Assembly: GCF_003473485.1 (NCBI RefSeq)
Contig: NC_053048.1
Coordinates: 49,287,755-49,351,754 of the forward strand
Origin: Medicago truncatula
Lineage: Eukaryota > Streptophyta > Magnoliopsida > Fabales > Fabaceae
DNA length: 64,000 nucleotides
Reading direction: 5' to 3'
The notes beneath the pieces are model-generated. The model was given only the letters and a program-made list of their open reading frames with translations. It had not been told where the DNA came from and did no database searches. Positions 22,641 to 35,510 of this stretch are shown one piece after another. A program made the position numbers and the translations under genes. Every line of letters starts with the position of its first letter. Position 1 is the first letter of the stretch.

Positions 22641-24230
22641 AAAACCTTATAAGTGTATATCATTTGATAGTTTCATGAACGGAAATTAATTTATAGTTGT
22701 GAGTGTAACCGCCAAATTGCTTGAAAAAAATAAATGTAATCAATAACCACTATGTTCTACAAAGACCACACATTAGAAAATAGACTAGAAATTGAACTAG
22801 TCATGGTTCGTAAGTGTGAAATTGAAATTGAACTGAAATATGAATGCGGTGCTGAGGCCAGTAGGCCAGTAAAATAGACTAGAGCTGGTCCCATACATCT
22901 ACGGCTATAGCTGCATGTACATATTGTTGTCTTGCTAATTAAGTACTTCCTTCGTTTTTAAATATAAATAAAAAAAAAATTAAATTAATTTATTTAATTA
23001 TGATTGTGGTTCATAATATAAATTACAAGTCTTGTGAGACTCAAATAGACGATAAACTTTCTATAAATTTCTTAATGATGTTGTATATCTAACACTGATT
23101 TGCCAGCTATAACAGACCTTGGTTAAAATCACTCATCTTACCACTACATTGTTTGAAAGAAAGAAAAAAAACTACAATTATATAATATTTACCACGTTCT
23201 TTCAGAAAAAAAAATTACTACATCTTAAAATGTTTGTTGTGTTAGATTTCTCATATAAATGTTCTGCTGATACTTTTTTTTTATGGAGCTTTGTCGGTAC
23301 TTGGCAGACAATTTTTCATATTTCAATTAGTATTGACAATGTATTTTAATATTTAGGTATTGGGGTTGAGGTTTTAAATCTCACTTATTCAGCTTTAAAA
23401 GTAAATTTCTAATCATTTGATTATTTGACCAAGGAAAAAATTATCATAGAATTAATTTATAATTTTAAAAAATTATTACTATCAATAATCATTTGTTATT
23501 AATTATTATTTACATAAATTTTGTCAAAACAAATGATAACTACAGACACAAACACGTGAGATGTCTTACGAATATAATTTACTTAGAATTTTACGAATAG
23601 TTTGTACCGAATAAAAAAAAATACGAATAGTACTCATTTTAAATAAAATATCCATTAGTTAACAAAATAACGGAGGCCATAATTAAAAATAAGAATGGGA
23701 CTACCTTTTTTTAGTCAAATATTGTAATGGTAAGAATATCACATAATTTAAGGTAAAATAAAAAATAAAAAATTACGGTTCGATCGTGCACATCATCAAA
23801 TTATCTATATAATGATGATATAATCAATCAAGTTTTACCCTTTTTATACCGCAATAGAAAGAAAAAGAAAAGGCTTGACAAAAAAAAAGAAAAGGACATT
23901 TACTTGCCAGGATAAACTAGTTTCACATTCACTTTAGATGTCAAGTATTTCTATTAAAATGTATTTTTCGTACAAATGATAAAATACAGTTTTGTAAAAA
24001 GTAGTTCATAATTTTTCGTTTTCATATAAAATTAATATATATTTCTCAATTTAGTACGAATGAAATAATACATAATGAGACAAGTATTTTTTGACATAAC
24101 ATATTCTATATATTTAGTTTGGACAAAAGTATTTATTTTTTATTTCCTATTAATATATATGATATGTCAAACAAATTCCTATTAATGTATATGGACAGCT
24201 AGTTATTTCCGGGGGAAGTTGGTATTTCAT
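22641..24230. other. Intergenic upstream of phosphatase 2
   Basis: AT-rich DNA with a SINE-tail remnant at 23365-23435 and no convincing gene. The frame 23119-23349 is low-complexity and lysine/phenylalanine-rich. Confidence 0.45.
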
Positions 24231-24235
24231 TTGTG

Positions 24236-24243
24236 TATAAATA
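24236..24243 (+). promoter_or_regulatory. TATA box of phosphatase 2
   Basis: TATAAATA lies 138 bases upstream of the ATG at 24381 and is followed by pyrimidine-rich leader DNA. The position fits a plant Pol II core promoter. Confidence 0.6.
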
Positions 24244-24380
24244 TAGTGCTGCTCTCGTCTTCTTCCTTCAACTTCAACCTTTATCCCTTCTATCTAGTGT
24301 TGCAGGAAATTTAAAGGGAAAAAAAGCCAATATTATTTTATAGTGTAAAACACTACACACCAAAATTTGAAGAAAACAAA

Positions 24381-27270
24381 ATGAGATTCAAGGGAACACA
24401 TTTTCCAGGCTTGGCTTTCTTGATTTTGGTATGCTTAGGATTTGACGCCGTTTATTGCTACAATCGACCACCGCCTCGTAAAACCATTTTTGTTCCTCAC
24501 GATCATGATGACTCATCGCCACAACAGGTACATTTCTTTTCTGCTTTAAAATCATTAAATGCTTCACGACAAAAAACTGTTCAATCGTATTCATTGTTAT
24601 AAATTTTCTATTAAATCATATCATGTGCTGCCTCTCAAACTTTCATTTACCATATACAATTGTTTGAGGTCGGTGGTTAGGTGGAGAAGACAACAATATG
24701 GATTACCAAATTGAAAACAACATGGAAACCATTGGCAGTTAAGATTGCCAAGTGGGAGAAGTAACTGTTTTTTTTTTTAATTAACATTAAGAAAGCTTTG
24801 CAAAACTTGACCAAAAAAAAATAAAGAAAGCTTTGCAAAAGTTATTACGACAATTTATTGACTAATTAATCGGATCATAGTGACCAGGTATTGTATTATA
24901 TTTGGAAAGGAAACTATTTTTTTTGACCAGATAAATGAAAAAATTGTTGTCTTGACCAAAATAAAGAAAAAATTGTACTTAGAAAGAAAAACTATTTATT
25001 TATTACTTTATATTGTTGTCTTGACCAGAAGAAAAACATATTTACACTAACTTTATTAAAAAAAAACATATTTACACTAGGTAAGAATAAGGTTGAATTC
25101 ATTTAAAAAAACAAGGTTGAATTTTCAATAAGGTTATGTTAATAAGTGCTTTTAGAACATTTGATGAGGAAATCAAGTAATATATTTGCATTGGATTCAA
25201 CAATATTTTAACTTTTAAAAAAATAAAATTTATTATTTTTCACTATTTTTCCAATACAATATTTCTATTTTTCTCCTTTTAATCAATGCAACAATGTCAC
25301 ACTTTAGCATTTCCTTTTTCAATATACATAAATCTTTTCCCTCCTAAATTGAATGAAAAATAAAGACAGTAGTTAAGATCATTCTAATCTAATATTTTAC
25401 AACATGATATATACTATTTCCGGTCACATTTATAAACAACTTTTTCTTTTTCAAATTTATTAAACAATTGGTGTATCTGGATTATAATATTTATTTTGTA
25501 AATCTAAAAGAGTAAAAATTGCTTATAAATGTGACCAAAAAGAGTATATATATATCATGCTCTAGGGAAATGGTTATAAAAACAAAACAAAAATATACTA
25601 ATATGAACCTGATCCCAGAATTACCAAATTCTAAGCAAGTAATTTCTTCAATTTGCTTAGAATAAGGGATATCATACACTCTCATTTGAGTCTGGTTCAG
25701 TTATCGTAGTGTTCATGGTTCTAAAGGATTGTCTTCCTCTTTAATCCTTAAGATAAAGGATTGATAGGCAAACAAATAGAGCATGAGTTTTAAAAAGAAA
25801 TGTAATAATAAGATTGTGTGGGCCTTGTAGGTACATATATCTCAAGTGGGCCAAGACAAGATGAGAATATCTTGGATAACTGAAAGCCCAACTCCAGCAA
25901 CAGTACATTACGGCCCATCTCCTTCAGCAAACGCACTTTCTGCTACTGGAATCACCACTTCTTACCATTATGCTCTTTACGAGTCTGGTGAAATTCACAA
26001 TGTCGTAATTGGTCCCCTCAGACCTAATACAGTCTACTACTACCGTTTGGGTGACTCAGAAAAAACATACAATTTTAAGACTGCACCAGCTCATTTTCCA
26101 ATCATGTTTGGAGTAGTTGGTATGTCCTCTACATCCTCATTAAAGCCACACTATAGTGAAAACTAGTTTTTCATCTCATATGTCTATAATTAAAAATGTG
26201 CAGGAGATCTTGGACAAACAGAGTGGACAGTTTCAACATTGAAGCATTTAGGTGACTCAAATTACGATATGTTATTATTACCAGGAGATTTATCCTACGC
26301 AGATTTTTTACAAAATCTATGGGACTCTTTCGGTCGTTTGGTTGAACCATTAGCAAGCCAACGTCCATGGATGGTCACTACAGGAAACCATGATGTTGAG
26401 AAGATTCCAGTTGTCCACGAAGAGCCATTCACAGCATACAATGCAAGGTGGCAAATGCCATTTGAAGAAAGTGGATCAGATTCTAACCTTTATTATTCTT
26501 TTGATGTGTCTGGTGTTCATGTTATCATGTTGGGTTCTTATACCGATTTTGCACCGGATTCTTCACAATACAAATGGCTTCAAGGGGATTTACAGAAGAT
26601 TAACAGGGGAAAAACTCCTTGGGTAGTGGTGTTGGTTCATGCTCCTTGGTATAATTCTAATCAAGCTCATCAGGGTGAGGCTGAATCTGTTGACATGAAG
26701 ACTGCAATGGAAGGTTTGCTCTATAATGCACTTGTTGATGTCGTTTTTACAGGGCATGTTCATGCATACGAACGCTTTGTAAGTATTTTTATTTTATTTT
26801 ATCATTATTAGTCTAGTTGAAGTGCTGGTTCAATCGGGTTGAAATCACGATGCAGATAACTCACTCACATACTAATTATTCTTTTATTTTCTTAGACACG
26901 GGTTTATAAAGATAAAGGTGACAATTGTGGTCCAGTGCATATTACCATTGGGGATGGAGGCAATCGTGAAGGCCTAGCCACAAGGTAATTAATACTTTTA
27001 TTCTTTTCCTAAACATTACCAAAGGTGGTGTATATAGTAGTAATAAGTCATGATTTTAAATAATTTTATGTGGTATGTGATGATAGGTACCAAGATCCTA
27101 AGCCGGAGATATCAATATTCAGGGAGGCTAGCTTTGGACATGGAGTATTAGAGGTGGTTAATGCATCACATGCACTTTGGAGTTGGCATAAAAATGATAA
27201 TGAGGAACCTGTTGTTAGTGACTCTGTTTGGCTAACAAGCCTTTCCTCTAACCCCGCTTGTAAAGCTTGA
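24381..27270 (+). CDS. Purple acid phosphatase 2 (PAP20/22-like, secreted)
   Basis: Exons 24381-24527, 25831-26119, 26204-26778, 26896-26984 and 27087-27270 sum to 1284 nt (427 aa), all in frame with GT-AG introns. A signal peptide (FPGLAFLILVCLGFDAVYC) precedes a His/Asp-rich stretch and the fibronectin-like domain starting VHISQVGQDKMRISW. The metal motifs are all present: GDLG at the exon 2/3 junction, GDLSYADF, GNHD (Asp replaces the Glu of phosphatase 1), LVHAPWYN and GHVHAYERF. The C-terminal domain is EASFGHGVLEVVNASHALWSWH. Exon number and phases equal those of the gene at 7289-9555, and exon 4 is 89 nt in both, so the two are duplicates. Expected role: secreted phosphomonoesterase in phosphate scavenging (family inference). 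Confidence 0.94.
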
Positions 27271-29046
27271 TATACTACTACTTTGGAAGTTAAATAAATA
27301 AATTGTCCTAGGAACAATGATATCAACGGCATGCCTGGGTTAAGGTGTTATCTAAGTTAATTATTCTCAACAAATAATATTATAAATATCTTTCGGTGCA
27401 GTTACCATAATTTAGAGTTCATAAGCCGTAACAAAGCATGAATAGCACATAATCAAAGTCATTGTATATGTCATCCAATGTCGATTTATAAATTATTTTT
27501 GTTACGTAAAACTGAAGAATACACACACAAGTTCCACATTCATAAGCCAGTAAAGAAATACTAGATAAGCTAAATGGTGTTAGATAGCTCAATTTTTTTG
27601 AACTAAAGGTTAAAAAGTTTGAGGTCTTAAATTCAAATTTAGAAAAAATAACAATTAATTATTACCATTTGTCATCCGCAAAAAAGTTAGATAAGCTAAA
27701 CACACTGCTACTAAATCTTACTCCTGTTGAAATAACCAAAGTCTCCACCCACACACTGAACCACTAATTAATAGTATTGTTTGAAAGTAAAAAAATTATC
27801 ATTCATTTTAAGACAAGTTTTTTTTATCAACACGTCTCTTATTGCGAGACGGAAAGTATTGAATTTGAAGTCAAGTAAATACCGACCAAATATTGTTTTC
27901 AGCAAGTATTGAACTTAGTTTTTTTTTCTTTCTAGAGATGTATTAAACGTAAGCTTGAAATTAACAAATCATGAGTATCCTTTTATCAAGTAAATCCTAG
28001 AAAATTAGAAAAACAAAGGGCTTGTGTCAAAAAAAAAAAAAACAAAGGGCTGAAGAGATCAAGAAACTGTGTTGATGTTTACCAATATTTCAAAGTAGTT
28101 CATGTTTTTATCAAATATTTCTTAATTTGTTCACTCTGATGGTATACTATTAACTGTATTGATGTGTCACGGTAGCTGCCACGTGAACAATGGCATTACA
28201 CTTTTGATTAGTCTTGACTAGTCAATGGTCAACTTTTTCTCTCTTCTTCTCCAACTATCTTCTTGTTCGTTGTTGTCCAATCTTTTTCTCCCGTCTTCTT
28301 CATCTAAATTATTTATTTCCCTCACTAATCTTAATCTTATTTTCTCATCCTTTATGTTTGTTTCTTAAATCTATAAATTTTTAAGTCCCAAAATTTCTCA
28401 AACCTATGAAGAACCATAAATCCCAAAATTTATATAGAAATTGAATAAAGATAAGGATTAAAATGACACTAAGTGGATAAAGTTAGAAACGATACGATTT
28501 TGACAGAAATCTCAAACTAACCAAGTTAACATGCCAAGTCAGCATAGTTAACAGTATTAGATAACATATAATAATGGGGACCAAATTGAATTTTGTTTGA
28601 CAAAGACAAAGATTATTTTAAAATATTCATAAAGTTGAAGACTAGTTTGAAAGTGAACTACAAAAACAATGACTAATTTAATATTTTACTCCTTTTTATA
28701 TGTGATTTATGAGTTATAACCACGTCCATTCATTATACTACTAATATATGATATGATAAATGTTTAAAAAAAAAGGTTATTCAAAAAGATAAATTTCACG
28801 TCAATCCATCGCAATAATGTTTAAATTTTTGTAAAATAAGTAAATAATTATCATAATATTTGATCGATTAACATGACTTTGATAACTCAAAAGTACTTGA
28901 ATGAGATGATTTTTTTTTCTTCGAAGAAACTAAATTAGCTCATTTAAATTGACACCGAGGATAATCGAATTTGAGACCTTAAGATGAACATATTTTAAGG
29001 TTTCGAACCAACACCACTAAACCAACTCAAGTGGGTTTACTTAGAT
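27271..29046. other. 3' flank of phosphatase 2 and intergenic
   Basis: No gene seen. At 28960-29035 a short piece with GTTTCGAACC and CACTAAACCAACTC resembles the 3' half of a minus-strand SINE. Confidence 0.4.
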
Positions 29047-29322
29047 GTGATGATAAAAGATTTCATAAAAGCGGCGTCAAGCAAAATGGCCAAACATAAG
29101 AAAGCTTCTTCTGACAATCAACATGTTTTTATACCATTTGTTTTTTATACTTTCGGTTTCCTAACACCAGGGGTTGTTGACCTTCTACATAGCGTTCAAA
29201 ATATCATGCATAACATTGTCATGTCTCCTAGGTCCATGAATCTTGTGTTTACGATGATTAGTTTTGTTATCCAAAAAGACTTGATAACGTTGTCCGCTTG
29301 CCTTCTATTCAAATATAAATAA
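29047..29322 (+). pseudogene. Fragment of a repeated legume ORF (retroelement-associated)
   Basis: The 91-aa frame has DFIKAASSKMAKHKKA, SDNQHVFIPFVFYTFGFLTP and VMSPRSMN then FVIQKDLI. From memory, this block (DNQHvFiPFaFDTFGFLaPe) recurs many times in legume genomes next to reverse-transcriptase-like sequence, sometimes labelled 'auxilin-like'. The element is not identified with certainty. No start context or introns suggest a working gene. Confidence 0.4.
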
Positions 29323-30359
29323 TGGTTTATATCATATATCCTATTATTCAAATTCAACCATGTAAATACTTCAGTGTTAAATTTTTTGAAGGGTTCACAA
29401 AGGATACTTGATTAACAAAAAAAAAAAAAAACATAATTTTGATGGTTTTTTTTTAATCTAAAATGATGGTCTATTTGTTGATTCTCTAGCCGATAGAATC
29501 ACACACTCAGCCATGATGAGCTGATATAATAACTACTACTGTGGGGTGAAATTTCAAAGGCATCACGTGTGTTGATAGTTGATGTTCCACGTTCATAATT
29601 TACTTTCCTTCTCACAGAGCGTTGCACTGCATTAATCATCCCCGAAACTCTCTCCAAAAATTAAAGATTGATATCATTACACCCTGCATAATTGTAATTA
29701 TAGAAGAAAATGTACATGATGAAGATGGCTATTCATGAGTGCAAATTATACATCTAGCCGTGAGTAATAACTTGCGCACATCACAAACATTTATGAACAG
29801 GAAAAAAGAAGTACTAGTGAAAAACAGTTCTAGACCAAAATAAATCATGAATGCACCGGTTTTCATTAAATTATTAAATGTGGAGTGACACAATGTTGCA
29901 GGGGTAAAAGCAAAAGGACTTTCTAAGAGGGACTATTAAGGATTATTGTTGGGGCATTCTCATGATTGTTAGTTTCTGACGAGATTTACGAAAAACTTTA
30001 ATTACTACCTATGGCTTTGCTTTTGGAGGATACCCTCCTTTTGCCCCCTACACTTACTGATTGTACCATTGTTATCAGAATTGAATTTAGGGAGTTGTTG
30101 ACCAAGCTCAATTTGAACATTTGATGGGATAGGAAATCATGAGAGGCTACAACTTTGGTTGATCAAATCAAAGCCATAACTTTGCTGTAGTTATGTGGTG
30201 GCTTAAATAACAAGGGTAAGGGGACTCAATTTCTATAGAGCTGCCGAAATATAGAGCTCCCCCCCAACTACTTAAATAATTGTTTTTTTTTTTTTGGTAG
30301 ATAAAGTGGCTTAAATAACAACGTTGGTTTTTTTAACAAGTATCGTTGCTATGCTTCAG
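29323..30359. other. Intergenic / probable LINE debris
   Basis: Contains no supportable gene. Its right part leads into the RNase H remnant at 30360 and may be decayed upstream LINE sequence. Confidence 0.35.
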
Positions 30360-30600
30360 TCATTGCTTGTGTTTAGGATTTATTGAGAATGGATTGGAAG
30401 GTGCATTTATGCCACTCTCTCATAGAAGGGAATGTTAGTGTAGATTTTTTTGACTAAATTGGATGCTGCCAGCAATGACAAATTCAAGATTTGGGACTCT
30501 CCTCTGAAAGATTTGAATTCTTTTCTTTTAAGTGACTCCTTGAGGGTTCTTTATCCTCGGGGCTAGGCTTTTTTTTTTTTTTTTTTCTTTTTCTCTTTTT
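30360..30600 (+). mobile_element. LINE RNase H C-terminal remnant
   Basis: Reads MDWKVHLCHSLIEGNVSVDF, then after a +1 frameshift TKLDAASNDKFKIWDSP and NSFLLSDSLRVLYPRG before a stop near 30567. This is the conserved end of plant LINE ORF2 (HSLREGN, ADFLAKLGA, WDSPP). A T/C-rich tract follows. Confidence 0.65.
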
Positions 30601-32068
30601 TTAAGCATATATACCAAAAAAACTAACGCATGAAATTGCGAGATTTTGGATTCAAACTTTGATACAATTATTCAATTTAGCTTATATATCAATTTTGGTT
30701 GATTTATTTGTCTTTTATAAAAAAAATATGATAGAGAGAGTATATAACTTATAGGATATAACCCAAAAAGATTAAACTATCAAATTACATTATTTATATT
30801 GTATATAAAACAAATTAAGATCGTTTTGTTCCATAAAAAAAAATTGTAAAGATTTGTTGTATTGTGCCAATAAAAACTAAAGATAGATGTGCAGGGACAA
30901 AAATATACACATTAATAACGGTTGTGCTATTTTTTTACGTGTCTTTTGGTTGTTTAGTGTTTATAATTGTCAATATAATAGGTAAAATATGTCCTCTTTC
31001 CTTCTTTTTTGGATGATCGAGGTTTGAATCTCAGACCTTGTATATTTTAGACATTGTCTCTATCAACTGAGCTAATTAAGCTCACGAGGACATATATTTT
31101 TGTCCTTATAAATATACCAAATTTTCGTTTTAATTCCTCTAAAAAAAAAATAGATTTTTAGTCCATCAATAAATTTCCATCATCATATTTGGTTCATACT
31201 TTTTAATCGACTCATGTTTAGCTGTCACATTTGAATGAAACTTATCATAAATGGGTGGAGTATTTTGACAATCTCCCCCCAAAAAAAATCAATTTTTAAC
31301 AAAATATGAACTAAATGTGAATTTTTAAGCACAAAAAACATAAAAATTCATATTTAACCTATAAAATATAAAGTTGTTCATAACAAAATTGGTGTAAATT
31401 AGCAAATTGAGTGTAAATTAACAAACTTTCTTTAATGAAAGTTGCAAAATTAACCCTTAATTAGATACGAAATTGGTTTTTTCAACCAAAAAAAATATAC
31501 TCATGGACTCTCGTCATAGACTCGCGAGTCTATGCGAGTATGTAGGAATTAACCTGGGTCTAACACAAGAACAATTATATGCGTGATTCACTCGTTTTTA
31601 TCTTCTAAACCTGTAAATTCATATAAGTTTATTCTCGAGTTTTACGATCATGTTTCTAATTTGTATTGAGTTTTATACATTACTATCATTTGCAATATAA
31701 GAGTTTTATACATTACTCTCTAAGACTCTTTGTCACGAGATGGAACAAATTCATATAGTAAGTTTTTTGTGGGGAAATATGGTTGGAATGTTTGCTACCG
31801 TCAAAAGAATAGAAGTGGGTTAGGTCTTACTATACCTCCAAATATAAAATGATGTTTTTCTCCTGAAAAGGCTTTGGAACCTGTTCAACAAGAAATTTGT
31901 TCTCTAGTATGGTTATTTTATACTCCCTCCATCTTATTTTAAATGATACAGTTGACTCTGTTTCGTTTATCAATGGACAATTTTGAACTTAAATATTTTT
32001 AATAATAATATATTAGAAAAAAATATGAAAAAATTGATATTTTAAAAATATTCATCAAGACGAATCCA
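30601..32068. other. Intergenic with a minus-strand SINE remnant
   Basis: At 31013-31092 GATCGAGGTTTGAATCTCAG and CAACTGAGCTAATTAAGCTC are the inverse of SINE B and A boxes. Near 31926 'actccctccatcttatttt' resembles the left end of a Stowaway MITE without a visible partner. No gene is seen. Confidence 0.45.
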
Positions 32069-32360
32069 ACCCTCCGTCCCTAATTATAGGATCCTTTTGA
32101 AAAAATTACGGGAATTAAGATAGTGGATATTTGTATTAAATATGTTTATAATTACTATTATTTTTACAATTTTATCCTTTAAGAGAGAATTGGTTTATGT
32201 TTTCAACATGATATTTATTGCTGATTGAAGAAAATTATGTATAATAAATAGGGGCATGCATGTAAAGAAATAATTAATATAGTTGGAAATAGCAAAGGGG
32301 TCTTATGAAAAGGGACAAAAAAAATTCACAAAAGGGTCTTAAAATTAGGGACGGAGGGAG
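32069..32360. mobile_element. Stowaway-like (Tc1/mariner) MITE
   Basis: The left end CCTCCGTCCCTAATTATAGG is inverted at the right end (TTAGGGACGGAGGG). The length of about 290 bp and the CTCCGTCCC motif are typical of Stowaway elements. A TA target dinucleotide is not obvious on the left. Confidence 0.7.
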
Positions 32361-33293
32361 AAGTAAATATTTAGCAACGAAAAATATTTTTTGAACTTTT
32401 AAAAAGTTGAATTAATGTGTGATTTTTAAAGCGAATATTTATAATTGGTTTTTTTTATGTGTCCTTATTTTGCTAAACAAACCTGCCTTATGACATGTGC
32501 ATTAGTCGTGGCCAAGATTTTATGAGGGAGCTAAATATAAAAAAAAAAAATGAAAAATCTTGTCTTCTCAATTTTTGTTGTCGACAAAGATATCTATTTT
32601 TTATTTTTTTGAAAACAAAGATATCTACTTAGTTACTTTAAAGACAGCTAATCTCAAAATAAGAAAAACAAATTTATCTATCATGTGATATTATTTTCAT
32701 TTGTTAACTAGTTACAAACTCGTGTTTTACACGGGTTGAATAACGTATCTTGTAAAAAAATTGTTCTAAACAAAAAATGAACTAATTAAGGAATATTGCA
32801 CAAACATTATAAATATTTATCAAAACATTACCAGGTCTTGATTCTTGAAAAGAGCATATATTTTGTCCATGAGATCAGGAAAACAACATAATAATTAAGA
32901 TTAAACTAATTGGAACCAATGATGTGCAAATTACGATTACATTTGCATGACACAGAATGAACCAAAGAAACATCATTTCTAAGTTAAGATAGTTTTAGAT
33001 TAGAGTTAAGGGTAAGTCCAAAGTATTATCATTCAAGTACCATACATGCTAGAGGATAGAAGTTCATGAAGAACAAAATGAGTAGGAGTCCAGCAGAAAA
33101 ATAAAAGTATCTTTAAATTGACAATGATGAAATGAATACTCATTACCCTGTTCGTAAACTCTTTCTTCAAATAAAGAAAAACAAAAACAAAAATTAAAAC
33201 CCTCAAAACTCTACCCATCATTTCTTCACTTCATATCATATTTTTCTTCTTTCTAATATTCCATTCTTTTTCTTGCTTGAAAATTAGTCTTAA

Positions 33294-34560
33294 TTACTTC
33301 CTAGCTCTCCAAGCTGTTGTTGAAAACAAAGACATATCCTGCCAGCAAGTTACTATACATCCATTTTCTTCTCTCCAGCACAATCTCAAACTCTCCAAGA
33401 GAGTTACATTTGATTTTAGCGTTAAGTCCTGATAATTTACTTCGCTAGGATCTAAATTTTGAACGGGGACAGGACTGGATGTTGTCAGCACAGAATCTAA
33501 AGACCATGCTATTTCCTAAATCCTGAGGTAATTCAAGAAATGAGATATATATCACTAATAATTCAGGTATTCTTATGAAGTTATGACCACCTTAAATATA
33601 AGAATCGCCTCAAAGAAAAATACTCTCTAAGTTTCCAATTACATTGCTTCATGAACTCGGTATAGATTGCTTCGGATCGAAATTTAGCAACAACAGATCT
33701 GGATGTACAGTATCCTTGCATGGAATTAAATGACATATATTAGTGAATATATACTCTTAAACATGTATCGATAAATCTAGCAAATACACTATTAAATTAA
33801 CAAATTTGTTTGACGCATTAAGGCCACATTTTCTTCTTTATTTATATTTCTCAAGGTGAAAAGGTGAGATTAGCTGAAAGGAGATATGACTACTACCTTC
33901 TAGATAAGCCAAGAATTCCAAGCTTGATTTGTAATTTTTCAAGAACTCTGGTCTTCCAGGAGAAAATGCACCTGGTTTTCCCTTCTGAATAGTAAAGAGA
34001 ACCTCTCTAAGGATTGAATTGGCCAAGAAGTCAAAGACATGTAAATCTGAATTTTTCCGCACCAAATACCAAACTTTAGATATGTAAATATAATGGTTTG
34101 ATATGCAAGCATGATATATGTTAGCACAACCACAAGCATGACCATAAATGACCTAGCTAACAGTACATGTATGTGAAAGGTGGTTTAATAAGTTTTAACT
34201 TTTAAAGACCAAAAAGAACTAAGGATTGCCTCAGCAAGTACTGACATGGTCCAAGAAACCAATGCAGTATGACAGATTAAGGCTCATAAGGATCCTAAAC
34301 TTAAAGTGGTAAGTAAAAGTTAGATGAGGTACCAACTGAAGAAATATCCAACAAAAATTTGCAATCTTTATAAATGCGCTTAAAGGGACTTTACCAAATC
34401 CACAGGAATCAAGTATCATAAACCATTTATCAAGTTTTTCATGTATTTCCTTTCTTTCAGCTCATGAACGTAATTTGCTGAATTTTTGCGTTTTTCTGAA
34501 CGTAATGCAAGACTGCAGCCCGACCACTGAATGGAAGATTTTGCAATTCTAGGAAACAAA
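33294..34560 (-). pseudogene. COG2 (conserved oligomeric Golgi subunit 2) captured fragment
   Basis: Pieces in colinear order on the minus strand are: LPFSGRAAVLHYVQKNAKIQQ and, in another frame, VHELKERK (34430-34560); SDLHVFDFLANSIL then KGKPGAFSPGRPEFLKNYKS and SLEFLAYLEG (about 33890-34065); and VQNLDPSEVNYQDLTLKSN then LLESLRLCWREE (33360-33491). These match my recollection of plant COG2, a subunit of the tethering complex for retrograde Golgi traffic. Frames are interrupted by shifts and stops, and much of the protein is missing, so it is non-functional. Confidence 0.7.
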
Positions 34561-34667
34561 AAGAAAATTAAAGTTTCTCACAATTAAATCCATTTAAGCA
34601 TATTTGACATCTTTGTCAAGAAAAGTATAAACCTCACATTCTTCGAACAGATTCGGAAACAATTTAC

Positions 34668-34982
34668 CTTAATCGCACATCCTTCCCCGATAACACTATC
34701 AGTGATATCAACATCAAGCATCTTCGACGGAGGCAAATATTGCGATTGAGTGTAAACTGAAGATGAACGATCATAGAAACTGAAATTAAGATCCATTGAC
34801 ACCATGACCAAGATGCTCTCATAGAGTGCATTGACATGACAATATGATGATTATATGGAAGATAGCCTATTTATTTACCTGAAGTCAAGTACATGCTTTT
34901 TGGCGATTCCGAAATTCACATTATAGAATGCCTCAATGGTATCAATGTCTTCCCGGTAGCCATCATATAAGTAAGCTTATAC
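34668..34982 (-). pseudogene. ADP-glucose pyrophosphorylase small-subunit fragment (two exons)
   Basis: Exon 34879-34982 (acceptor ATAG|GTATAA, donor TTCAG|GTAAAT) encodes AYLYDGYREDIDTIEAFYN then VNFGIAKKHVLDF. Exon 34668-34779 (acceptor TTTCAG, donor AAG|GTAAAT) encodes FYDRSSSVYTQSQYLPPSKM then LDVDITDSVIGEGCAIK. Joined across the intron, the frame is preserved (DF-S-FYD). This is the start of the beta-helix region of the starch-synthesis enzyme's small subunit. A TAA stop stands where Gln is expected just before AYLYDGY, and no other parts of the gene are nearby. It is a captured genomic fragment, because the intron is retained. Confidence 0.8.
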
Positions 34983-35006
34983 CTATGAATTTTTCACAAA
35001 ATTACC

Positions 35007-35201
35007 TTAGATCTTGATATTTAAGCTATGAAAGTTCCAAAGCAAGATTATACAGGTCAATCCAATATGATGCACATATTTATCAAACTCAGATTCTCCA
35101 CCACAATCCATATATTGTTTCAATCCAATTTTTTCAAACTCACATTCTTTACCACAATCCATATATTGTTTCAATCTAATGAATTTAGTGGCACACATCA
35201 T
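35007..35201 (-). repeat. Tandem duplication of about 51 bp inside the Helitron
   Basis: The motif CCACAATCCATATATTGTTTC occurs at 35101 and again near 35152, each followed by AATC(C/T)AAT. The duplicated reading on the minus strand gives LKQYMDCG twice. It is probably a local slippage duplication, not a gene. Confidence 0.55.
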
Positions 35202-35510
35202 ATTTATTGCTTTAAGTCTCTAAAACTGCAACATGGTAGCTTAAAAATCTTAACATACATCATCCTAAGGATTAACAAATGAAGATATTTGACAGATAAA
35301 AATGCAACAAATGATGCTTGTTAATAGACTTGAAACTTACCAAATACAACAATATTAGAAAGCTAAGCTAAGACCATGATGAAATTCAATGCACACAAAG
35401 AACAAAATTGATGCACATGCCAAAAACAATATATTAATTTAAAGAAGATTAAAGAAATCCAAAATAGAGAATTTAAAGAAGAAGCTCAACTTACCCAATC
35501 TAGAAGATAT

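Noticed and set aside
24388-24594. 68-aa minus-strand frame over phosphatase 2 exon 1
   Set aside because: Shadow of the plus-strand signal-peptide exon.
33839-34145. Separate small genes in overlapping minus-strand frames
   Set aside because: They are frame-shifted pieces of one COG2-derived pseudogene.
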